Assembly (NCBI GenBank): GCA_017853515.1
Contig: JAFMJK010000030.1
Span: 1-14,504, forward strand
Length of the DNA: 14,504 bases
DNA from: Chthoniobacterales bacterium
GTDB lineage: Bacteria > Verrucomicrobiota > Verrucomicrobiia > Chthoniobacterales > JACTMZ01
Direction of reading: 5' to 3'
Of the stretch, positions 1-6,738 are shown in pieces. The position numbers and the translations under genes were made by a program. The notes beneath the pieces are model-generated. The model did not search any database and was not told the origin of the DNA. It worked only from the letters and a program-made list of their open reading frames with translations. Position 1 is the first letter of the stretch. The number at the start of each line of letters is the position of its first letter.

Positions 1-98
1 GCGGGCCCTACCAACAACGCTCTACCGATAAATCCACGACCTTTTGGTGTTTGGTCTAACTGCTGTGAGGCAGGCTGGTGGTGTATACGAGTGTCGGG
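1..98. other. Intergenic segment downstream of fmt, no gene recognised
   Basis: This stretch lies beyond the fmt stop codon at the left edge. I find no coding region with a credible start on either strand. On the minus strand the reading frame continues after the fmt stop without an ATG or GTG. The minus-strand string GGTAGAGCG resembles part of a tRNA D-arm, but no acceptor stem or matching arms can be drawn. No hairpin followed by a T-run is visible, so the fmt operon terminator is not identified here. Confidence 0.4.
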
Positions 99-1052
99 TT
101 ACTGCTGCTGGGCCTGCGCTTGCTGGCCGCTGTCGAAAGCGCGCACGGAATGTCCGCGCAGGAAATCGGCTGCCGTCATGGGACGCCCACCGGGCAATTG
201 CAGTTCCAAAATATCGAGCAGTCCCCCTCCGCCGCATCCGACACACAATCCGCCGGCGATGGCACCCGGAGCCGCGCTGCCGTGCACCGCGATCGCGCGG
301 TGAACTTTCGCCGTGAGCGTTTGCCCGCCGGCCAAGATGAGGCCGGCCTGCGAACCCGGCCACGGATGCATGGCCCGGACGCGAAGCGCGATCTCTTCCG
401 CCGATCGCGACCAGTCGATGCGGCCCGAGGCCCGGTCGAGTTTGGGCGCATAAGTGGCCAGGCTCTCGTCCTGCTTTGTACGCGGCGCGGTTCCTTCGCC
501 AATCAACTGCACGGATTCCCGCAAGACATCCGGCGCGAGTGCAGCAAGGCGGTCATGCAGCGAACCTGCCGTCTCGTCCGGCGCGATGGCGATTTCCCGC
601 CGCAAAAGCGTGTCGCCGGTGTCCAGGCCGGCGTCCATCCACATCGACGTGATCCCGCTGGCACGATCGCCGGCAAGAATGGCGGCGTGGACCGGCGCGG
701 CACCGCGGTGACGCGGCAAGAGCGAGGCGTGGAGATTGAGTGCCCCGAGGCGCGGGACGTCGAGAAGCGATTGCGGCAGGATTTGTCCGTAGGCCATGAC
801 GACGAGCAGGTCGGGCACGAGGGCCGCGATGTGCGCCACCGCCTCGCTGGCGCGAACTTTGGGCGGTTGGAAAACTTCCACCCCGCGCGCCACGGCGAGC
901 TCTTTGATCCGGGAGGCGCGCACGGACATGCCGCGCCCTGCGGCGCGGTCGGGTTGGGTTATGACCGCGCGCAATTCGATGCCGCTGGCGCCAAGCAGCC
1001 ACTCGAGCGAGGGCACGCCGATGTCACCACTGCCGAGATAGACAATTTTCAC
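99..1052 (-). CDS. fmt: Methionyl-tRNA formyltransferase
   Basis: Fmt transfers a formyl group from 10-formyltetrahydrofolate to methionyl-tRNA(fMet) in the cytoplasm, preparing the initiator tRNA. The 317-residue protein has the usual family length. It opens with a Rossmann-type strand (KIVYLGSGDIGVPSLEWL), then the folate-site signature LNLHASLLPRHRG near residues 103-115 and the catalytic aspartate in GITSMWMDAGLDTGD just after it. The C-terminal tRNA-binding barrel begins around residue 200 (WSRSAEEIALRVRAMHPWPG). The start is GTG, chosen because GGAGGTGAT lies 6 bases upstream and the protein aligns from its first residue. The gene follows a small zinc-ribbon gene after 6 bases and is probably the last gene of the adk operon. 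Its usual partner def (peptide deformylase) is not in the window. The C-terminus is Gln/Ala-rich, which is not expected to matter for catalysis. Confidence 0.96.
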   Translation of the reverse strand: MKIVYLGSGDIGVPSLEWLLGASGIELRAVITQPDRAAGRGMSVRASRIKELAVARGVEVFQPPKVRASEAVAHIAALVPDLLVVMAYGQILPQSLLDVPRLGALNLHASLLPRHRGAAPVHAAILAGDRASGITSMWMDAGLDTGDTLLRREIAIAPDETAGSLHDRLAALAPDVLRESVQLIGEGTAPRTKQDESLATYAPKLDRASGRIDWSRSAEEIALRVRAMHPWPGSQAGLILAGGQTLTAKVHRAIAVHGSAAPGAIAGGLCVGCGGGGLLDILELQLPGGRPMTAADFLRGHSVRAFDSGQQAQAQQQ

Positions 1053-1057
1053 CGGAC

Positions 1058-1066
1058 ATCACCTCC
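1058..1066 (-). promoter_or_regulatory. Strong Shine-Dalgarno sequence for fmt
   Basis: The minus strand reads GGAGGTGAT, a full match to the 3' end of 16S rRNA, ending 5-6 bases before the GTG start of fmt. It overlaps the TGA stop of the upstream zinc-ribbon gene, so ribosomes terminating there would be placed on the fmt site. It decides the GTG start. Confidence 0.8.
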
Positions 1067-1277
1067 GGCCGCGGGCGCGCGGCATGGTCCGCCTTTGCAG
1101 CAATTCACCAGCCGTGATTTCGCGCTGTCCTACGGAATCGGCGCAACCGGTGCACAGATAATCGTAGATTTCCTTGTCGGGAAGGACGAGGAGGAGTCGC
1201 TCTCTGACCGGCATAGCTTGGCCGCAGCGGCGGCAAAAAAGACTGCTGGCGCGCAGGCTTTCGAACTGCCCGCTCAT
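1059..1277 (-). CDS. Small zinc-ribbon protein between adk and fmt
   Basis: This 72-residue protein of unknown function has two CxxC pairs, Cys15/Cys18 (FCRRCG) and Cys42/Cys45 (LCTGCA), about 24 residues apart, as in a single zinc-ribbon or treble-clef knuckle. The tail is basic (RRTMPRARGRR), which could contact nucleic acid. There is no signal peptide or membrane segment, so it should be cytoplasmic. Its ATG overlaps the adk stop as ATGA, with GGTGA just upstream, and its stop is 6 bases before fmt. This points to co-transcription and translational coupling with adk and fmt. The cysteine spacing and tight operon position support a real gene. A role in translation or RNA binding is only guessed from the neighbours. 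Confidence 0.8.
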   Translation of the reverse strand: MSGQFESLRASSLFCRRCGQAMPVRERLLLVLPDKEIYDYLCTGCADSVGQREITAGELLQRRTMPRARGRR

Positions 1278-1900
1278 GTCACCGCACTGAAACCTTCCTC
1301 CCCGAAATGGTTGCGGCGGTCGTCGACCAGAACTTGGACGATTGTTCCGAGGACATCGACGGGAGATTGCATGGCATCGACATGCACGATGCGGTCCTCT
1401 CCGTAGTAGGCCAAAAGCGGCCGCGATTCTTGGTCGTAGGTCTCGAGGCGGTGGCGGATGACTTCCTCGTTGGCATCGTCGAAACGGTTGTCGCGCAAGG
1501 CACGGCGCTTGAGGCGCTCGACCAATTTGGCGCGGTCAGGGCAGGAGAGATGAAAGATGCGCCGCACGCGGACGGTGTCATCGAGCATCTGCGCCTGATG
1601 AACGTTGCGCGGGATTCCGTCGAGGACGAGAAAATCGTGATCGGGGTGAAAGGCGTGCGACTCGACGCTTTGGTCGATGCGGATTTTCCAGAGTTGGACG
1701 GTGATTTCGTCCGGCACGAGTTCGCCGCGGCTGGAATACTCGAGGAATTTCTGCCCGAGCGGGGTGCGCAGATCGAGCGCCCGGAAGACATCGCCGCAGG
1801 CGCAATGGTAATAGCCGGGAACTGTGCCGAGGGCGCGGCCTTGCGTGCCTTTGCCGCTGCCGGGGGCGCCGAAAATGAGATAGGTTTGGTATTTGCTCAT
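1274..1900 (-). CDS. adk: Adenylate kinase family (short-LID nucleoside monophosphate kinase)
   Basis: Adenylate kinase interconverts ATP + AMP and 2 ADP in the cytoplasm. The 208-residue protein shows the P-loop GAPGSGKGT at residues 11-19, the NMP-binding segment with CACGDVFR at 33-40 and GELVPDEI at 59-66, the conserved DGIPR at 94-98, and the arginine-rich LID edge KRRALRDNRFDDANEEVIRHR around 131-151. The LID lacks the long zinc-type insertion of E. coli-like Adk, so this is a short form, as in eukaryotic AK1 and UMP/CMP kinases. The usual STGD of the NMP site is ACGD. The NMP specificity (AMP versus UMP/CMP) is therefore less certain than the family. The ATG at 1900 puts the P-loop at the usual distance; the frame is open further upstream but that extension looks non-coding. 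It heads the operon with the zinc-ribbon gene and fmt, and is divergent from the first GspE-type gene. Confidence 0.92.
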   Translation of the reverse strand: MSKYQTYLIFGAPGSGKGTQGRALGTVPGYYHCACGDVFRALDLRTPLGQKFLEYSSRGELVPDEITVQLWKIRIDQSVESHAFHPDHDFLVLDGIPRNVHQAQMLDDTVRVRRIFHLSCPDRAKLVERLKRRALRDNRFDDANEEVIRHRLETYDQESRPLLAYYGEDRIVHVDAMQSPVDVLGTIVQVLVDDRRNHFGEEGFSAVT

Positions 1901-1923
1901 GGTGGGAAGTCGGGCAAACCGCG

Positions 1924-1951
1924 ACTTTAGCGGCAACGGCGCGAAACACAA
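1924..1951 (-). promoter_or_regulatory. Possible adk promoter
   Basis: On the minus strand TTGTGT (1946-1951) and TAAAGT (1924-1929) are separated by 16 bases and lie 24 bases before the adk ATG. Matches to the sigma-70 consensus are partial (3/6 and 4/6). It is supported mainly by position in the divergent adk/GspE gap. Confidence 0.25.
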
Positions 1952-1974
1952 CGTGCCTTTGCACTGGGCGCTCC

Positions 1975-2003
1975 TTGACACCCGCGGGACCGCGCCGTAA
2001 GCA
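1975..2003 (+). promoter_or_regulatory. Possible promoter of the GspE-type ATPase pair
   Basis: A perfect -35 hexamer TTGACA (1975-1980) is followed after 17 bases by a poor -10 (TAAGCA, 1998-2003). The GTG start chosen for the first ATPase lies about 19 bases downstream. If real, this argues against starting that protein at the TTG inside the -35 box. Confidence 0.3.
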
Positions 2004-2022
2004 GTCTCTCCGCCCTCCTCTC

Positions 2023-3714
2023 GTGCACACCGAAGAACAGATCCTGGAAATTCTTTTGGACCAGTTCCGCGTGACCAAGGATCAGGTGGCGGCGGCGCGA
2101 GACAACCACCCGGGGGCGGCGATCCTCGCGGCACTGCAGGAGGACGGCGCGGTGCAGAGCCGCGATCTCCACGAGGCCATCGCCCATTTCCACAGCCTGA
2201 GTTTCTGCGACTTGGAGGATGGCGAGATCCTCGCGCGCGTCCGCGAACTGCGCGGCGCCATTCCCGGCGATGTGGCGCGTCGCCACCGCATTCTGCCGCT
2301 GCGCCAGACAGAGCACGGCATCCAGGTTCTCATCGGCGACCCGATGGACTTCGAGACTTTCGACACGGTGCCGGTCCTGCTGAAGACCGAGGTCGAGTTC
2401 CTCTACGCGGATCCCGAGCGCGTCGAAGAACTGGTTACCGAGCTCTACCCGCGCGAGGAGGGACTGGTCGCGGCCGGCATGGACGCGGAAGCGGGAGGCG
2501 TGGCCACGGAAGACGATGCCGCCGTGATCAAACTGGTGCAGGATTTCCTCGAGAAGGCCCAAGAGATGCGCGCGAGCGATATCCATCTGGAACCCGTCGA
2601 CGAGGGCTTCCGTGTCCGGTTCCGCATCGACGGCGAGCTCGAGCAATACAAGATGCTTCCGCAGACCCTGCAGAGCGCCGTGATCAGCCGCCTGAAAATC
2701 ATGACGGAGACCATGAGCATCGACGAGAAGCGCGTCCCGCAGGACGGGCGCATCCAGTGCCAGGTCCGCGGCAAAGATCTGGATCTGCGCGTTTCCACCA
2801 TCCCCACTTCGCAGGGCGAGGCGATCGTCATGCGTCTTCTCGACCAATCGACGCTTTCCATCACCCTGCCCGACCTCGGGTTCATGAGCGAGGACCAGGA
2901 GTATTTCCGCGGCCTGATCAAACTGGCCGACGGCATCATTCTCGTCACCGGTCCGACCGGATCGGGCAAGACCACGACGCTCTACGCCTGTTTGTCGGAG
3001 ATCAACGACGAGAGCCGCAAAATCATCACGGTGGAAGACCCGATCGAATACGTCATGCCCGGCGTCAACCAGGTCCATGTCAAAGCGGACATCGGCATGA
3101 CCTTCGCCCGCGCCCTGCGGTCCATCCTGCGCCAGGCCCCGAACGTCATCATGATCGGCGAGATTCGCGATATCGAGACGGCGGGCATCGCCATCAACGC
3201 GTCCCTCACCGGCCACCTCGTGCTCTCGACGCTGCACACCAACGACGCCCCCAGCGCCATCGCCCGCCTGATCGATATCGGAGTGAAACCGTTCCTTGTT
3301 TCCAGCGCGGTGCGCGCGGTCATGGCCCAGCGTCTCTGCCGCCGGCTCTGCGCTTCCTGCAAACAGCCGGCCACGCTGACCGAGGCGGAGATGATCGCGC
3401 TGCGCCTCGATCCCGAGCAACTGGCCGACGCGAAAATTTACCAACCGAAAGGCTGCGAACGTTGCCGGTTCACCGGCTACAAGGGGCGGTTGGGCATCTT
3501 CGAGATTTTCAAAGTCGACGACGAAATGCGGCAGATGATCAACCGCATGGGGGATGGCGAGGACCGCTCGGAGCAAGTGAGCACGGTGCAGTTGCGCAAG
3601 CGGGCCCGCGAACAGGGCATGCGCACTTTGCGCGAGGACGGATTCCAGAAGGTCTTCGCCGGCCTGACCACCTTCGATGAAGTGCTCGCCGTGACCATGG
3701 GGGACAACGACTGA
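2023..3714 (+). CDS. GspE/PilB-family assembly ATPase (first of tandem pair)
   Basis: This is a hexameric cytoplasmic ATPase of the type that drives type IV pilus or type II secretion pseudopilus assembly at the inner membrane. With a GTG start it has 563 residues. An N-terminal MshEN/GspE-N region (about 1-150) is followed by N2 (SDIHLEP at 185-191, VPQDGR at 238-243). The motor domain has Walker A GPTGSGKT (310-317), the Asp box TVEDPIEY (336-343), Walker B MIGEIRD (377-383) and the His box SLTGHLVLSTLHTND (394-408). Four cysteines (443, 446, 478, 481) form the usual zinc site of GspE/PilB. The usual LRQDPD before Walker B is LRQAPN here. The frame is open back to TTG at 1975, but that codon is inside a -35-like TTGACA and the extra residues look non-coding. 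No clear SD is present. The second ATPase starts one base after its stop. No PilC/GspF, PilT or pilin gene is in the window, so pilus versus secretion cannot be decided. Confidence 0.92.
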   Translation: MHTEEQILEILLDQFRVTKDQVAAARDNHPGAAILAALQEDGAVQSRDLHEAIAHFHSLSFCDLEDGEILARVRELRGAIPGDVARRHRILPLRQTEHGIQVLIGDPMDFETFDTVPVLLKTEVEFLYADPERVEELVTELYPREEGLVAAGMDAEAGGVATEDDAAVIKLVQDFLEKAQEMRASDIHLEPVDEGFRVRFRIDGELEQYKMLPQTLQSAVISRLKIMTETMSIDEKRVPQDGRIQCQVRGKDLDLRVSTIPTSQGEAIVMRLLDQSTLSITLPDLGFMSEDQEYFRGLIKLADGIILVTGPTGSGKTTTLYACLSEINDESRKIITVEDPIEYVMPGVNQVHVKADIGMTFARALRSILRQAPNVIMIGEIRDIETAGIAINASLTGHLVLSTLHTNDAPSAIARLIDIGVKPFLVSSAVRAVMAQRLCRRLCASCKQPATLTEAEMIALRLDPEQLADAKIYQPKGCERCRFTGYKGRLGIFEIFKVDDEMRQMINRMGDGEDRSEQVSTVQLRKRAREQGMRTLREDGFQKVFAGLTTFDEVLAVTMGDND

Positions 3715-3715
3715 C

Positions 3716-5425
3716 ATGGACCCTCACCTCGTCCTCACCACACTGGCCGATCAGGGCGTGATCAGTCCCTCGCAATCGGAGGAATTGCTCGCCGCCGTCC
3801 AGCAAAGCGGGCGCGCACCCGAGGACTTCCTGGTCAACGACGGCCACGTCGATGAGCACGCCTTCTACGGGGCGATCGCCAATTCCGTCGGCGCGAACTA
3901 CATCGATCTCTCCGATTTCGAACTGGAGCCGCGCCTGCGCGACAAAATCCCGGTCGGCCTGGCGCGGTTGCACCGCGCCCTGCCCGTGGCCGAGATCGAC
4001 GGCACGCTCTACGTCGCGCTTTCCGATCCCTTCGACACGGAAAAGCTTTCCGAACTCCGCTTCGCCCTGAACCAGAATCTCCAGGTCAGCGTGGCCCCGA
4101 TCGCGCAGGTCGAGCATCTCATCGGGAAATACTACGACTCCATCGACTTTGCCGCCGAGGGTTTCACCTCGCTCACCCAGATGCGGGAAAAACTGAGCGA
4201 ACTCTCGGCGAAGGCCGCGGGCACGATGACCGACGAGGAACGCGCCCAATATGTCATGCAGATTGTCGACAAACTCATCGACATCGGCATCAACGCCAAG
4301 GCGAGCGACATCCACTTCGAACCCTTCGAGGAATTCATGGACGTCCGCATGCGCGTCGACGGGACGCTCAAATCCCTTCTCACCAGCGCCGACCGCAAGG
4401 CCTACCGCACGATCCGCAGCGAGCTGATCTCGCGGGTGAAGATCATCTCCAACCTCAACATCGCCGAGAGCCGCCTGCCGCAGGACGGGCGCATCCAGCG
4501 GACTGTCACGCGCAACGGCAAACCCTTCAACGTCGACCTGCGCGTCTCCACCCTGCCGACACAATACGGCGAAAGCGTCGTGCTGCGTATTTTGGACCGT
4601 TCCGCGGTCCAGCTCGATCTGGACAAACTCGGCGTGCCCGAGCGCGTGAAAAAAACCCTGCGCGAGATGATCAAACTGCCCAACGGCATCATCATCGTGA
4701 CGGGGCCGACCGGCTCGGGCAAAACCACCACGCTTTACGCGTGCTTGCGGGAAATCAACGAACCGAACGCGAAATTGCTCACCGCGGAAGATCCCGTCGA
4801 ATACGACATCGACGGAATCATGCAGGTGCCGATCAACGAAGCGATCGGCCTCGACTTCGCCCGCTGTCTCCGCGCCTTCCTGCGCCAGGATCCTGACCGC
4901 ATCCTCGTCGGCGAGACGCGCGATCTCGAGACGGCACAGATTGCCATCCAGGCGTCGCTCACCGGCCATTTGGTCTTCACCTCCCTCCACACCAACGACT
5001 CGACCGGCGCGATCACCCGCCTGATCGACATGGGCGTGGAGCCCTTCCTCATCTCCGCATCGCTCGAGCTGGTCGTGGCGCAGCGCCTGGTGCGGCGCAT
5101 TTGCCCGGATTGCATCGAACCCTACGAACCGACGGAGGACGAACTCATGCTTCTCGGGCTTTCGGCGCACGAGGTGGGGGACAAAAAGTTTTTCAAGGGA
5201 CGCGGTTGCGACAAGTGCAACAACACGGGTTACAAGGGCCGCAAAGCGATCTTCGAGACCCTGCGCATCGGCGACACCCTGCGCGAAATGATCAACCAGC
5301 GGGCACCGGGCGTCGTCCTCCGCCAGAAGGCCATCGAGCTCGGCATGCGCACTCTGCGCGAAGAGGGGCTGCAGGCGGTCTTCGACGGCGAGACCAGCGT
5401 GGAAGAAGTGCTGAAATACACCTGA
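3716..5425 (+). CDS. GspE/PilB-family assembly ATPase (second of tandem pair)
   Basis: This second type IV pilus/type II secretion-type assembly ATPase has 569 residues. It shares domain order with its neighbour but differs at many positions, so it is an old paralogue rather than a recent duplicate. An N-terminal MshEN-like region (about 1-140) is followed by N2 (SDIHFEP at 197-203, LPQDGR at 254-259). The motor has Walker A GPTGSGKT (330-337), Asp box TAEDPVEY (356-363), canonical LRQDPD (389-394), Walker B LVGETRD (397-403), His box SLTGHLVFTSLHTND (414-428) and zinc cysteines 463, 466, 498 and 501. GETRD replaces the more common GEIRD. The ATG lies one base after the previous stop, so the two are surely co-transcribed and may form mixed or alternative hexamers (inference). 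It converges on hemB with 3 bases between stops. Confidence 0.93.
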   Translation: MDPHLVLTTLADQGVISPSQSEELLAAVQQSGRAPEDFLVNDGHVDEHAFYGAIANSVGANYIDLSDFELEPRLRDKIPVGLARLHRALPVAEIDGTLYVALSDPFDTEKLSELRFALNQNLQVSVAPIAQVEHLIGKYYDSIDFAAEGFTSLTQMREKLSELSAKAAGTMTDEERAQYVMQIVDKLIDIGINAKASDIHFEPFEEFMDVRMRVDGTLKSLLTSADRKAYRTIRSELISRVKIISNLNIAESRLPQDGRIQRTVTRNGKPFNVDLRVSTLPTQYGESVVLRILDRSAVQLDLDKLGVPERVKKTLREMIKLPNGIIIVTGPTGSGKTTTLYACLREINEPNAKLLTAEDPVEYDIDGIMQVPINEAIGLDFARCLRAFLRQDPDRILVGETRDLETAQIAIQASLTGHLVFTSLHTNDSTGAITRLIDMGVEPFLISASLELVVAQRLVRRICPDCIEPYEPTEDELMLLGLSAHEVGDKKFFKGRGCDKCNNTGYKGRKAIFETLRIGDTLREMINQRAPGVVLRQKAIELGMRTLREEGLQAVFDGETSVEEVLKYT

Positions 5426-5428
5426 CGC

Positions 5429-6412
5429 TCAGCGGCGCAGGCTTTCCGCAACCTGGCGGGCGAAATACGTCAGGATGATGTCCGCACCCGCGCGCTTGAT
5501 GGACAAAAGCGATTCGTCGCGGGCTTTTTCGCCATCGAGCCAGCCGGCCTGGGCCGCGGCGTGAATCTGCGCGTATTCGCCGGACACTTGGTAGGCGGCG
5601 AGAGGAAGCTTTGTGTTTTCGCGCACCGCGCGGATCACGTCGAGATACGGGCCGGCGGGTTTGACCATGACCATGTCGGCACCCTCGCGTTCGTCGAGTT
5701 CCACTTCGCGCAGGGCTTCGCGCAGATTCGCCGGGTCCAATTGGTAGGTTGCTTTGGAAATCGGCTTCGCTTGCGCGCTGCCCACCGCGTCGCGGAACGG
5801 TCCGTAGTAGGCGGAAGCAAACTTCGCCGCGTAGGCCAGAATGCAAGTGCCCGTCCGGTTCGAGGTATCGAGCGCGGCACGGATTGCCCCGACGCGCCCG
5901 TCCATCATGTCCGAGGGCGCAACGATGTCCGCCCCCGCCTCCGCTTCGCGCACCGCCAAGTCGCAGAGGATTTCCACCGTGGCATCGTTGTCCACATCAC
6001 GACCGTCCTTGCTCAGCACACCGTCGTGCCCGTGATCCGTGTAAGGATCGAGCGCGACATCGGCGATGAGGACGAGTTCGGGCACCGCGGCTTTCGCCTC
6101 GCGCAGGGCGCGGAAAAGCAGATTGTCGGAGGACAGCGCGTGCGTGCCGCGCGCATCTTTTTTCGCCGGATCGATCACCGGGAAGATGGCGGCAGCGGGG
6201 ATGCCAAGGTCGAAGGCCTCGCGGCATTCGCGGACCAAATCTTTCACGCTCCGGCGCTCCACGCCCGGCATCGAAGCGACAGGTTCGTTGCCATCGCCCG
6301 CGTGGACAAAAAGCGGATAGACCAGGTCGCCCGCATCGAGGCGCGTTTCGCGGACCATGCGACGCAATCCCTCCGAGCGCCGCAAGCGCCTCATCCGTGT
6401 CTTCAACTGCAT
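5429..6412 (-). CDS. hemB: Porphobilinogen synthase (delta-aminolevulinic acid dehydratase)
   Basis: HemB condenses two 5-aminolevulinate molecules to porphobilinogen, the second common step of haem, sirohaem and B12 synthesis, in the cytoplasm. The 327-residue length is standard. The two Schiff-base lysines are visible: Lys197 in YAAKFASAYYGPFRD and Lys251 in MVMVKPAGPYLD. The metal segment DVALDPYTDHGHDG (118-131) has Ala/Asp where zinc enzymes such as that of E. coli have three cysteines, so this is the Asp-type, Mg-dependent class known from Pseudomonas. The ATG has GAGGTGA just upstream. No other haem gene is adjacent. It converges with the second GspE-type gene (3-base gap, no room for a terminator) and is divergent from the toxin-antitoxin module. 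Confidence 0.97.
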   Translation of the reverse strand: MQLKTRMRRLRRSEGLRRMVRETRLDAGDLVYPLFVHAGDGNEPVASMPGVERRSVKDLVRECREAFDLGIPAAAIFPVIDPAKKDARGTHALSSDNLLFRALREAKAAVPELVLIADVALDPYTDHGHDGVLSKDGRDVDNDATVEILCDLAVREAEAGADIVAPSDMMDGRVGAIRAALDTSNRTGTCILAYAAKFASAYYGPFRDAVGSAQAKPISKATYQLDPANLREALREVELDEREGADMVMVKPAGPYLDVIRAVRENTKLPLAAYQVSGEYAQIHAAAQAGWLDGEKARDESLLSIKRAGADIILTYFARQVAESLRR

Positions 6413-6416
6413 GCCC

Positions 6417-6423
6417 TCACCTC
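6417..6423 (-). promoter_or_regulatory. Shine-Dalgarno sequence for hemB
   Basis: The minus strand reads GAGGTGA followed by GGGC and then the ATG of hemB. It is one of only two strong SD sites in the window and supports the start at 6412. Confidence 0.65.
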
Positions 6424-6473
6424 ATACCACGCGGGCGTCCCCTTTGGACACCTACATTGCAGACACGACACTC

Positions 6474-6501
6474 TTGACGTAATAACATTTGTGGCTACGT
6501 T
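6474..6501 (+). promoter_or_regulatory. Likely leaderless promoter of the toxin-antitoxin operon
   Basis: TTGACG (6474-6479) is a 5/6 match to the -35 box. TACGTT (6496-6501), 16 bases on, is a partial -10. Transcription would begin about 6-7 bases after the -10, at or next to the antitoxin ATG at 6508. No SD exists between the -10 and the ATG, which fits a leaderless mRNA. The region is more AT-rich than the surrounding genes. Confidence 0.5.
6477..6500. promoter_or_regulatory. Inverted repeat over the toxin-antitoxin promoter, candidate operator
   Basis: The arms ACGTA (6477-6481) and TACGT (6496-6500) are perfect inverse repeats with 14 bases between them. They sit on the end of the -35 box and the start of the -10 box. 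AbrB/MazE-type antitoxins commonly repress their own promoters by binding such sites. The arms are only 5 bases, so chance is possible. Confidence 0.3.
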
Positions 6502-6507
6502 TTTCGC

Positions 6508-6738
6508 ATGCCCTACGAACTCAAGGTCCGCAAAATCGGCAACTCCTACGGAGTTGTCCTGCCCAAGGAGGCCCTGGCCACCCTCCGCGTGAAAGAAGGT
6601 GACACGCTCACGCTTGCCGAGGGCGCGCACGGCAGCATGAACCTGAGCGCTTATCGCGCCGAGGTGTCCCGGCAGATGAGCGTCGTGCAGGACGTCATGG
6701 ATCGCTACCGCCACACGCTGCGAGAGTTGGCCAAATGA
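6508..6738 (+). CDS. AbrB/MazE-fold antitoxin (SpoVT-AbrB domain)
   Basis: This 76-residue protein has a swapped-hairpin AbrB/MazE DNA-binding domain at residues 3-38: VRKIGNSYGVVLPKEAL then LRVKEGDTLTL, the standard pattern of this fold. The C-terminal half (about 45-76) is a predicted helix (EVSRQMSVVQDVMDRYRHTLRELAK) that would wrap around and neutralise the toxin. It is expected to bind its own promoter as a dimer, probably with the toxin as co-repressor. The ATG at 6508 directly follows the -10 region with no SD, suggesting leaderless translation. Its stop overlaps the toxin start as ATGA, which keeps synthesis of the two coupled. Family and partner point clearly to a type II antitoxin; the operator is inferred. 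Confidence 0.9.
   Translation: MPYELKVRKIGNSYGVVLPKEALATLRVKEGDTLTLAEGAHGSMNLSAYRAEVSRQMSVVQDVMDRYRHTLRELAK

Noticed and set aside
1..45. tRNA-like string on the minus strand (GGTAGAGCG)
   Set aside because: No acceptor stem, anticodon arm or T-arm (GTTCRA) can be placed around it.
78..1406. Open frame of about 440 codons on the plus strand over fmt, the zinc-ribbon gene and the end of adk
   Set aside because: Antisense to three supported genes; no family resemblance.
1901..2134. N-terminal extension of Adk by about 78 residues
   Set aside because: The extension is Pro/Arg/Gly-rich, overlaps the divergent GspE-type gene and its promoter, and would put the P-loop far from the N-terminus, unlike the family.
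1927..3717. Long open frame of about 590 codons on the minus strand, opposite the first GspE-type gene
   Set aside because: It is the complement of a well-recognised ATPase with all motifs; the product is a His/Asp/Arg-rich low-complexity sequence with no family features. High GC makes such shadows common.
6437..6449. Inverted repeat GTCC...GGAC upstream of the toxin-antitoxin promoter
   Set aside because: Arms of only 4 bases that do not extend; expected by chance in GC-rich DNA.
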